From an uncultured Clostridia bacterium (GTDB lineage: Bacteria; Bacillota; Clostridia; Oscillospirales; Ruminococcaceae): a DNA stretch of 36,850 nt. Shown one piece after another: positions 15,783-22,984 of this stretch. The translations under genes were made by a program, and so were the position numbers. The notes beneath the pieces were generated by a model, which was not told the origin of the DNA, did not search any database, and saw only the letters and a list, made by a program, of their open reading frames with translations. Location of the stretch: NCBI GenBank assembly GCA_947166275.1, contig CAMVDP010000018.1:1-36850 (forward strand), written 5' to 3'. Every line of letters starts with the position of its first letter. Within the stretch, counting starts at the first letter, position 1.

Positions 15783-17534
15783 TTACTCTGTGCCCTCATT
15801 CTTTTCAATGTTCGACGCCATATTTGCTATCACCTCAAACATCTCCCGCGGTACGACAAACGGGTGAGTTAAGGGGTCTATAACTATGCCTGCGACATTC
15901 TTTTCATTGTTGCGGGCAAGATTTGCGGCTTCGAGGAAGTGCTTTTCCAGCTTCGAAAAATGCTTGCCGTACTCGCCCATTTCTTCTTCGCTCGTAAATA
16001 CCGGGAAGAAATATTCATCACCGTTCTGCAGTATATCCGGCACGAAACGGATGTCGTCCTGATTGGTGAACTCATGTCCGACTATCGAATCAAGATCACC
16101 TTTTTCGCCTGCTTCGAGCACGACCTTTGACCATGCTTCGTAATCGGCATCACTCAAAACAGCGTTGCAGGGTATCCACACCCAGCTGTCGCGAAGTATC
16201 TTTGCAAGCTTGATAAGATTTAGCTTTGTGCGGTTGCGGCTGCATATTTCTATGGCTCTTCTGAGAAATGAGCCGTCCTCCAGCAGCTCCTCCGTGATCG
16301 GGTCGTCGGGAACGGAGTATTCCACACCGCCGTCAGCTTCGAACATCATCTCTATCAGGTCGTTTGTAAGCAGGAACGACTGGCCCCACGGATTGATGAT
16401 AATGCCTGCCGCCTCGGTTTCAAGGCAGTTCTTCATCATAACATCGATGAAATTCGATATTACTTCGCTCTTCGGGCTCTTTTCAAACTCGCGCTGTGAT
16501 GTAAATGCTGCGTGCCATATTCTGCCGTCGTCGGTTCGGATAATGCGGAATGTAAAGCTTCTGTCATCATCTTCGTCTGTTATAACAGGGAAAAAGAAGT
16601 GTCCGTCTGCGTGCATACGCTTGCGTATAGCATCAAGCACAGCCGTGAGATTTTTCTTGCTGCTGTCGGCGCGGAATATTTCGATCGCAATTTCGATCAT
16701 TTCGTTTCCGTCAAGGAACATATCGTGGAATTCCGGCTTATCTTTTCTCATATCCGCGAAACGATCAACTACAGCCAGAATATCCGCGGGCAGACGCTTC
16801 CTGCACTCATTCGCAATATTCTCCGGGATCCCGTAGAAAGCCTCGGCAATACTTCCCGCTATACAGGTGAGAGTGTCGCAGTCGCCGCCGAGAGATACCG
16901 CAGTGCGGATAACATCCTCAAAATCATCGCCTTCGAGGAACGCGGTTATCGCTTCAGGAACAGTCTGCTGACAGGTCTCGACATGGTGATAATCGGGGCG
17001 TATCTCGTCACAGGTACGGGAGAGATCATAGCCGAACTCGCCGATGATGTATTCCTTTATTTCGTTCTTTGTGCTGCCGCTGCGGGCAAGGAAGATCGCA
17101 CTCGCTATTGCCTCCGCGCCTTTTATGCCCTCGGGGTGGTCATGTGTTACCACGGCAGTCAGACTTGCGATATGTCGGGTCTCTTCAATAGTATCGAACA
17201 GCCAGCCCGCTGAAGATACTCTCATAGCTGAACCGTTGCCGAAGCTTCCGTAGGGCTTCGGGTCTTTCTCACGCAGCCACTGATAGAACATACAGCCGTA
17301 ACCCGCGTTGGGATAACGCCTGCCCCACTTCTGCATCGACGCGACAAGTGCGGCTCTGATCTCGTCATCGCTCTTTCCGAGCGTGTCCATGAGAGCCTCC
17401 GCGACCGCAACTGTCATAACGCTGTCATCGGTGAACTGCGACTCCCCGCCGAAAAGCGGGAACTTCTTTGTCTTACCGCCCCTGTCAAACTCGTAGGGCG
17501 CGCCGATCATATCACCTGATATTGCTCCGTACAT
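15783..17534 (-). CDS. ADP-ribosylglycohydrolase fused to two SseB-like domains
   Basis: This 583-residue cytoplasmic protein starts with an ADP-ribosylglycohydrolase (DraG/ARH) domain in residues 1-265. The metal-binding motifs are intact: GDMIGAPYE, FTDDSVMT, THDHPEG and GGDCDT. They predict hydrolysis of ADP-ribose from proteins or small molecules. Residues about 290-400 and 425-575 each resemble SseB domains, containing FFFPVITDEDD with GIIINPWGQ, and YFFPVFTSEEE with GIVIDPLTHPF. SseB-like domains are of unknown function and often sit beside ARH proteins in Clostridia. AAGGAGG precedes the ATG. No toxin or transferase partner gene is adjacent. Confidence 0.88.
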   Translation of the reverse strand: MYGAISGDMIGAPYEFDRGGKTKKFPLFGGESQFTDDSVMTVAVAEALMDTLGKSDDEIRAALVASMQKWGRRYPNAGYGCMFYQWLREKDPKPYGSFGNGSAMRVSSAGWLFDTIEETRHIASLTAVVTHDHPEGIKGAEAIASAIFLARSGSTKNEIKEYIIGEFGYDLSRTCDEIRPDYHHVETCQQTVPEAITAFLEGDDFEDVIRTAVSLGGDCDTLTCIAGSIAEAFYGIPENIANECRKRLPADILAVVDRFADMRKDKPEFHDMFLDGNEMIEIAIEIFRADSSKKNLTAVLDAIRKRMHADGHFFFPVITDEDDDRSFTFRIIRTDDGRIWHAAFTSQREFEKSPKSEVISNFIDVMMKNCLETEAAGIIINPWGQSFLLTNDLIEMMFEADGGVEYSVPDDPITEELLEDGSFLRRAIEICSRNRTKLNLIKLAKILRDSWVWIPCNAVLSDADYEAWSKVVLEAGEKGDLDSIVGHEFTNQDDIRFVPDILQNGDEYFFPVFTSEEEMGEYGKHFSKLEKHFLEAANLARNNEKNVAGIVIDPLTHPFVVPREMFEVIANMASNIEKNEGTE

Positions 17535-17576
17535 ATCTTTTCCTCCTTGTTATGTCCGGTTTGTTCTTACACTTGC

Positions 17577-17585
17577 ATTATATCA
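17577..17585 (-). promoter_or_regulatory. Extended -10 promoter of the ADP-ribosylglycohydrolase gene
   Basis: TGATATAAT on the minus strand is an extended -10 element about 45 bases upstream of the ATG. No good -35 is visible. Confidence 0.6.
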
Positions 17586-17698
17586 CAGACCAGACATAAA
17601 AAGGTCGTTTCAGAAAAGACATTTTTACTGTATATTCTGCTGTTGTTCAAACAGCAGGCCGTTGGTTTTCACGCGGTGCGCTGTCTTTATGGATAGTT

Positions 17699-19264
17699 TT
17701 ATTGTACATTCGCTTCTTTTACAAGCTGCACGAACTCCTTCTTGTACTCGTCATTCTCGATATTGCAATTGCCGACAAGTGAAAGAATGCTGTCCTGCGT
17801 TGTACTGCCCTTATATGCGCTGTCGCGCAGGAGCATACCGAACTCCGCGACAGCCGCCGCAAAGCTCATGTCCTCCGACATCGACTTCGAATACGTCTGC
17901 TCGGTAACAGGATATGTCAGCAGCTGGCTCTCATCGCCGTCGGGAGCCTTATAGCGCACAGACACTGTGAGCAGTTCGCCGTTTTCAGTGCCGAGCGACG
18001 ATGCATCGGAATACTTCAGATCCGATGACGGGAGATCCATTTTGCTGTCCTTGTATGCGATCTCATAAAGCGCCGTGACGGTATGGCCTGCGCCTATCTC
18101 GCCCGCGTCCTTCCCGTCGTTTTCAAAATCCTCGGCGGACATAGCGCGGTTCTCATAGCCTATCTGCCGATAGCCCTTGATATACGCGGGATTGAACTCC
18201 ACCTGTATCTTGACGTCCTTCGCGACGGTGATAAAGCTTGCAGCCATTTCCTCACAAAGCACCTTACGAGCCTCACGCTCGCTGTCAATGTAGGAATACG
18301 CGCCGTTTCCGTTGTCCGCGAGGGTCTCCATTTTGTTGTCCTTGATGTTGCCCTGTCCGAAGCCGAGAACCGACAGGAAAACTCCGCCCTCGCGCTTTTT
18401 CTCTACCAGAGCTTTAAGCTCCGCCTCGCTCGTCACGCCGACGTTGAGGTCGCCGTCGGTCGCGAGGATTATGCGGTTGTTGCCGCCCCGGATGAAGTAC
18501 TTCTCCGCTATCTCATACGCGGTAGTGATGCCCTTGGAGCCTGCTGTGGAGCCGCCCGCCTCCAGTGAAATTATCGCTTGCAGTATCTTCTCGCGGTCAT
18601 TGCCGTCCGCGCCTTCGAGGACTACCTTATCCCCGCTCGCGTAGGTGACTATCGAGATCCTATCCTGCGGTGTGAGCTGATCGGTGAGTATAGAGAACGA
18701 CCTCTGCACAAGCGGGAGTTTATCTTCATTACTCATCGAGCCGCTGACATCGATAAGGAACACAAGGTTCATCGGCGCACGCTGCGACAGGTCGATATCC
18801 ATGGATTTCAGCCCTATGCGCATGAGCTTTGTATCACTGTTCCACGGGCAGTCGGTGATCTCGGTGCTTACCGAGAAAGGTTCGCCGTCCTCCGGGTCGG
18901 GATAGCTGTAGCTGAAATAATTTATCATTTCCTCGATTCGCACAGCATCTGCGGGAACAGTCTGTCCGTAGTTTATCATCCTTCGGATATTGGAATACGA
19001 CGCAGTGTCAACGTCTATCGAAAACGTCGAGAGCGGGTCGGTGACTGTGCTCTTGAACGTGTTCTCGGTTATTGCGCTGTACTCCTCTGTATTGAAATCT
19101 GTTTCCTGTTCAGGGTATTCATTCGCCATCGGATAGTTCATATCGTAATTCTTTTCAGCCGCCATTGTCATGGCCGATCCCGATTTCGGGCTCGCTCCGC
19201 ACGATGAGAGTGCCAGTGCCGCTGTGAGAAGTGCCGCTGCTGATAATAAATGCTTATTTCTCAT
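17699..19264 (-). CDS. von Willebrand factor A lipoprotein, YfbK-like
   Basis: This 521-residue protein is predicted to be lipid-anchored, with the lipobox LALSSC (Cys22). A vWF-type N-terminal region at about 60-155 contains FSIDVDTASYSNIRR and VRIEEMINYFSY. The vWA domain follows with a complete MIDAS: DVSGS (Asp172, Ser174, Ser176), a Thr in GGSTAGSKG and Asp in LATDGDLNVG. A C-terminal DUF3520-like region completes the YfbK architecture. It probably binds a protein ligand in a metal-dependent way; its partner is unknown. The ATG at 19264 has AAAGGAGCGGG before it; longer frames are rejected because they disrupt the signal peptide. Confidence 0.88.
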   Translation of the reverse strand: MRNKHLLSAAALLTAALALSSCGASPKSGSAMTMAAEKNYDMNYPMANEYPEQETDFNTEEYSAITENTFKSTVTDPLSTFSIDVDTASYSNIRRMINYGQTVPADAVRIEEMINYFSYSYPDPEDGEPFSVSTEITDCPWNSDTKLMRIGLKSMDIDLSQRAPMNLVFLIDVSGSMSNEDKLPLVQRSFSILTDQLTPQDRISIVTYASGDKVVLEGADGNDREKILQAIISLEAGGSTAGSKGITTAYEIAEKYFIRGGNNRIILATDGDLNVGVTSEAELKALVEKKREGGVFLSVLGFGQGNIKDNKMETLADNGNGAYSYIDSEREARKVLCEEMAASFITVAKDVKIQVEFNPAYIKGYRQIGYENRAMSAEDFENDGKDAGEIGAGHTVTALYEIAYKDSKMDLPSSDLKYSDASSLGTENGELLTVSVRYKAPDGDESQLLTYPVTEQTYSKSMSEDMSFAAAVAEFGMLLRDSAYKGSTTQDSILSLVGNCNIENDEYKKEFVQLVKEANVQ

Positions 19265-19322
19265 TGTTTCCCGCTCCTTTTTTGTTTCCGCACGACCGCC
19301 GCCGTGTTTCTGCTTTTTCCAT

Positions 19323-19388
19323 ATTATACCACAGCGAGCAGCGAAATGCAATTACAAACCGGTTACGATATTATTACGATCCGGTTAC
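19323..19388 (-). promoter_or_regulatory. GTAA-repeat promoter of the vWA lipoprotein gene
   Basis: On the minus strand four GTAA units with exact 11-bp spacing (cores 19385-19388, 19374-19377, 19363-19366, 19352-19355) abut TTGCAT (-35, 19346-19351). A 17-bp spacer and TATAAT (19323-19328) follow. The layout is the same to the base as at the membrane protein promoter, apart from one 10-bp step there, including the GGTATAATATGG context. Confidence 0.7.
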
Positions 19389-19468
19389 ACAATACGGACA
19401 AAAGTTACATCTTGTTATCAACAAAACAAGCCAAGCACTCATGCTGCACTATACCATCAGCATCGTCA

Positions 19469-20692
19469 TCAGCCGTCCAGACCCCGCAGGTATTTGTCCA
19501 TAGCATCGGCGACCTGCTTTGAGTAGTTGACTGCCTCAACGACTGTTCTCGCGCCGAGAACAACATCTCCGGCGGCAAATATACCGTCGCGGGTGGTCTC
19601 GCCGAAAGTGTTCGTGACAAGCAGACCTCTGTCGGTGATGTCAAGACCTGTCGTGGTCGATACTATCCTGTTTTTCGGGCCCTGCGACACAGCTATTATT
19701 GTCGAGGAAGCGGGATAAAGCTTCTCAGAGCCCTCAACGCGATGTTTATTGCCATCTTCATCCTTCTCCACCCTGACAAAGACAGTGCCGTCGTCGGTGA
19801 TCTCCACGGGCTCGACTCCTGTAACAAACTCTACGCCGTCAAACTTCGCGTACTCGACCTCGGTCACGCTCGCCGCAATGTGATCCGAACGCGCGAAAAC
19901 AGTCACTCTCTTGCAGCCGTGCCGCAGTGCCGTTCTCGCGACGTCCATAGCGGAGTTTCCCGCGCCGATGATGTTGAGACTGTCTCCCAGCGTGAATACA
20001 TCGGGATTTGTCAGATAATTTATCGCGAAATGCACGTTACCGAGGCTCTCACCTTTGATATGAAGAGTATTCGGGCGCCACACACCGGTACCGATGAAAA
20101 TAGCCTTGTAGCCGTCGCGGAACATATCATCGACTGTTATGGTGATGCCGATAGCTGTGTTCGGGCGTATCTTTATTCCGAGCGACAGCAGCAGCTTCTT
20201 GTATCGCTCGATGTGGCGCTTGGGAAGTCTGAACTCTGGTATGCCGTAGCGGAGTACGCCGCCGATCTTTTCTCGCGACTCAAACAGCGTGATATCATAT
20301 CCCTTGCGCGCGAGCAGTATCGCTATCGTCATGCCGGCGGGACCTCCGCCGATGACGCCTACGCGCTTCCCGTTCTTCTTTATGTTGCTTACATCGATCT
20401 TCTCGAAGTAAGTGTCGCTTATGTAATGCTCGATGTTGCTGAAATGCACGGGCGCGCCTTTTTTCCCGAGGACACAGTGACCCTCGCATTGATTCTCGTG
20501 ATTGCAGATAAGCGAACATATCATGCTGAGCGGGTTGTTTTCAAAAAGCATATCCCCCGCTTTGTCTATCTCACCGTCAAGAAAGATTCTGATGACCGTC
20601 GGGATAGCTGTGCTTATCGGGCAGCCCTTCTGACATGACGGTTTTTTGCAGTTGAGACAGCGGCGCGCCTCCTGAATTATATTGAATGACAC
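19469..20692 (-). CDS. GltD-like NAD(P)H-dependent flavoprotein oxidoreductase
   Basis: This 407-residue protein belongs to the family of the glutamate synthase small subunit and related electron-transfer flavoproteins. Eight N-terminal cysteines (12, 15, 20, 24; 59, 63, 69, 73) can bind two [4Fe-4S] clusters. The FAD site is VGVIGGGPAGM (112-121), the NAD(P) site is NIIGAGNSAMD, and DGIFAAGDVV closes the FAD domain. There is no gltB beside it, so a stand-alone reductase of the SudA/NfnB type is as likely as a GOGAT subunit. It starts with GTG, placed by AGGAGGAGC 5 bases upstream. Confidence 0.88.
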   Translation of the reverse strand: MSFNIIQEARRCLNCKKPSCQKGCPISTAIPTVIRIFLDGEIDKAGDMLFENNPLSMICSLICNHENQCEGHCVLGKKGAPVHFSNIEHYISDTYFEKIDVSNIKKNGKRVGVIGGGPAGMTIAILLARKGYDITLFESREKIGGVLRYGIPEFRLPKRHIERYKKLLLSLGIKIRPNTAIGITITVDDMFRDGYKAIFIGTGVWRPNTLHIKGESLGNVHFAINYLTNPDVFTLGDSLNIIGAGNSAMDVARTALRHGCKRVTVFARSDHIAASVTEVEYAKFDGVEFVTGVEPVEITDDGTVFVRVEKDEDGNKHRVEGSEKLYPASSTIIAVSQGPKNRIVSTTTGLDITDRGLLVTNTFGETTRDGIFAAGDVVLGARTVVEAVNYSKQVADAMDKYLRGLDG

Positions 20693-20737
20693 TTATTGCT
20701 CCTCCTGTAATACATCACTTTTCGCAGTTATGTAAGT

Positions 20738-20766
20738 ATTATACCACAAAAGACGCGGCTTTGCAA
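20738..20766 (-). promoter_or_regulatory. Promoter of the GltD-like gene, overlapped by a hairpin
   Basis: TTGCAA (20761-20766), a 17-bp spacer and TATAAT (20738-20743) on the minus strand. A perfect 8-bp inverted repeat (20752-20759 with 20780-20787) encloses the -35. Followed by TTTT on the minus strand, it may also terminate transcription arriving from upstream. Confidence 0.65.
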
Positions 20767-20824
20767 GCTCCTTATTTGCGCCGCGTCGTGCAGAGCTCCG
20801 GAGTCCCCGATAACTGAAGGAGCT

Positions 20825-20863
20825 GAAAAAAATTTCCGGAAGAGTCTGAACACCTTCCGGAAA
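20825..20863 (-). terminator. Terminator of the BIG2 remnant
   Basis: The minus-strand stem TTTCCGGAAG (20854-20863) pairs with CTTCCGGAAA (20833-20842) and is followed by a run of T. It lies 15 bases past the stop codon of the remnant. Confidence 0.88.
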
Positions 20864-20878
20864 TAATTTTTATTGATC

Positions 20879-21178
20879 TTATTCTACAATTATTTTTATT
20901 CCGGTACTGCTGTTACCGGTTTCAGCTGTAATATAAGCGGTACCCTTTGCTATTGCCGTGACCTTTCCGTCAGCTGAGACCTTAACGGCGTTTCTGTTTG
21001 AGGAGCTCCATGTAATGTCTTTCGCGGAGCCGGAGGACATGTCGGCGCCGAGCTGAACGGAGCTGCCCTTTTTGAGAGTATATGTGATATAAGCGTTCTT
21101 GTCTGCGGAGCTGTCCTGTGTTATCGTGGGAGTAAGGGTCAGGGCTTTGTTATCCCCTGAATAATTGTTTATTACGAC
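20879..21178 (-). pseudogene. C-terminal remnant with a BIG2 (bacterial Ig-like) domain
   Basis: The minus strand encodes an open stretch of about 100 codons ending in TAA (20879-20881). It reads as a complete group 2 bacterial Ig-like domain: KKGSSVQLGADMSSGSAKD, ITWSSSNRNAVKVSADGKV, then TAIAKGTAYITAE. It ends in STGIKIIVE, with a good terminator after it. There is no start codon or ribosome binding site. Upstream the frame runs into AT-rich sequence and stops before 21300. This is the tail of a larger secreted or surface protein whose front was lost, probably by deletion or rearrangement. The coding part is clear up to about 21150 and uncertain beyond. Confidence 0.75.
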
Positions 21179-21320
21179 TAATATATAGTAGGATTTTGCA
21201 AGTACTTTATTGTAAACAATGATGTAAAATCGAGAAAACCTGATATATGTCCGGGAGATGAATAAGCAGTTTATCCTAAAAACTCATACGCGAAAGGGCT
21301 TTACTTTTATATGAGTGTTG

Positions 21321-21329
21321 TGGTATAAT
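21321..21329 (+). promoter_or_regulatory. cstA promoter, extended -10
   Basis: TGGTATAAT forms an extended -10 (hexamer 21324-21329) with TTTACT 18 bases upstream as a weak -35. Confidence 0.6.
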
Positions 21330-21447
21330 ATATTCTGATATCAGTCGGGCGTTTCGTAAAGCAGCAGAATGAAGCGATCGCCGATAAAATGACTGAAAAC
21401 AAAAATAACAGTGTATTTTATTATATGCGCTGCAAGGAGATGTTGGT

Positions 21448-22968
21448 ATGATTTCTCTTGTGATCGGACTTGTGATACTGATAGGCGGCGGCTTGCTTTA
21501 CGGTAAGCTCTGTGAAAAGGTGTTCGCGCCGGACGACAGAAAAACTCCAGCCTACGCGAACGAGGATGGAGTAGATTACGTCCCGATGAAGAAATGGCGC
21601 AACTGTCTCGTGAACCTGCTGAACATCGCGGGTACGGGACCCATACTCGGACCTATACAGGGCATACTCTTCGGTCCGATAGCGTTCATCACTATCCCGA
21701 TAGGCTGTGTCATCGGCGGCGCAGTGCATGACTACTTCAACGGCATGATCTGCACCCGCGAGGGCGGCATACAGATGCCGGAGATGATAAAGCGCCACCA
21801 CAATAAAGGCGTGTTCTGGTTCTTCACCGGTTTCGTGTGTCTGACGCTGTTCCTGTGCGGAGTCGTATTCATTTACACACCCGGAGATATTACCGCGACG
21901 CAGGTATTCGGTTTCGGCGGCACAGCCGGCGAGGCATCAACATGGATAATTTACGGCGTTATATTCGCGTACTACCTTATCGCGACGGTCCTTCCGATAG
22001 ACAAGATAATCGGCAAGGTATATCCGATACTCGGCGGAATACTCATACTCTCGGCTCTCGGGATATTTGTAATGCTGTTCGTCGGCGGTCACAGACTTGC
22101 GGAGGTTTTCGGCGACTGGACGCTCGGCGGATTTGACTTCGGCGCGTATTTCCAAAGTCAGAACTTTATCCCGACATTTTTCGTGACCGTGGCCTGTGGT
22201 ATCATGTCGGGCTTTCACGGTTCGCAGACCGCACTTGTTTCACGCACGCTTGAAAGTGAGAAGCACGGCAGAATGGCGTTTTACAACATGATGATAGCCG
22301 AGGGTTTTATAGCGATGATCTGGGCCGCGGGAACAATGGCGGTCATAGGTATCGGTGCCGAGAACGCCGGTATCACCATGCAGCTCACGGACGCGGGCTG
22401 GGGATATTTTCAGAGCGTGAATGGCGCGCTGCAGCAGATATCTCCGACGAGCGTTGTCGGAGTTATCTGCCGTAATATGCTCGGCAGTATCGGCGGTATC
22501 ATTGCTATAATCGGTGTTATCATCTTCCCGATAACCTCGGGGGATACTGCGCTGCGTTCGCTCCGTCTGATGATATCCGAGACATTCCACATCAAGCAGA
22601 AGTCCATAGGCAGCCGTATGATGCTCGCTGTGCCGATATTCGTGCTCGCTCTCGGTGTGCTGATATGGGCGAAGAATGACGCTAACGGCTTCAACACGAT
22701 CTGGAGATACTTCGGCTGGGCAAACCAGACTCTGACTATTTTTGCGACATCGTCTATAATGATATATCTGATGCGCCACGGAAAAACGAAGTTCCTGTGG
22801 CTACCCGCGATACCGCTTGTTTTCTACTCTTTCATCACATCGTCATATATACTCAGCGCGCCGATAGGCTTGTCGCTCGATATGACGATCGCGTTCATTA
22901 TCGGCGGTATTCTGACTGCGGTTATTTTTGCGGCTTCGATATACAGAGGACGGAAGAAAAACTCATAA
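21448..22968 (+). CDS. cstA: CstA-family carbon starvation transporter
   Basis: This 506-residue polytopic membrane protein has about 13 hydrophobic helices. CstA features are present: the loop NIAGTGPILGPIQGILFGP, HDYFNGMICTREGG, SGFHGSQTALVSRTLESE and FPITSGDTALRSLRLMI. The family imports pyruvate or peptides; here substrate is not predictable. It is shorter than E. coli CstA (about 700), as is common in Clostridia. The ATG follows AAGGAGATG. A transporter fusion gene follows after 16 bases, so the two form an operon that may serve peptide or amino acid uptake. Confidence 0.9.
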   Translation: MISLVIGLVILIGGGLLYGKLCEKVFAPDDRKTPAYANEDGVDYVPMKKWRNCLVNLLNIAGTGPILGPIQGILFGPIAFITIPIGCVIGGAVHDYFNGMICTREGGIQMPEMIKRHHNKGVFWFFTGFVCLTLFLCGVVFIYTPGDITATQVFGFGGTAGEASTWIIYGVIFAYYLIATVLPIDKIIGKVYPILGGILILSALGIFVMLFVGGHRLAEVFGDWTLGGFDFGAYFQSQNFIPTFFVTVACGIMSGFHGSQTALVSRTLESEKHGRMAFYNMMIAEGFIAMIWAAGTMAVIGIGAENAGITMQLTDAGWGYFQSVNGALQQISPTSVVGVICRNMLGSIGGIIAIIGVIIFPITSGDTALRSLRLMISETFHIKQKSIGSRMMLAVPIFVLALGVLIWAKNDANGFNTIWRYFGWANQTLTIFATSSIMIYLMRHGKTKFLWLPAIPLVFYSFITSSYILSAPIGLSLDMTIAFIIGGILTAVIFAASIYRGRKKNS

Positions 22969-22984
22969 AAAAGGAAATAAGATC

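Larger units (their letters stand above)
20693..21447. other. Long intergenic region between the flavoprotein gene and cstA
   Basis: This 755-bp stretch contains the flavoprotein promoter, the BIG2 remnant with its terminator, and the cstA promoter with a leader of about 115 bases. No riboswitch was recognised in the cstA leader. Confidence 0.6.

Noticed and set aside
21211-21228. Two TGTAAA motifs that could extend the GTAA-repeat promoter family to cstA.
   Set aside because: The spacing is 12 bp, only two units exist, and they are about 100 bp from the cstA -10 rather than abutting a -35.
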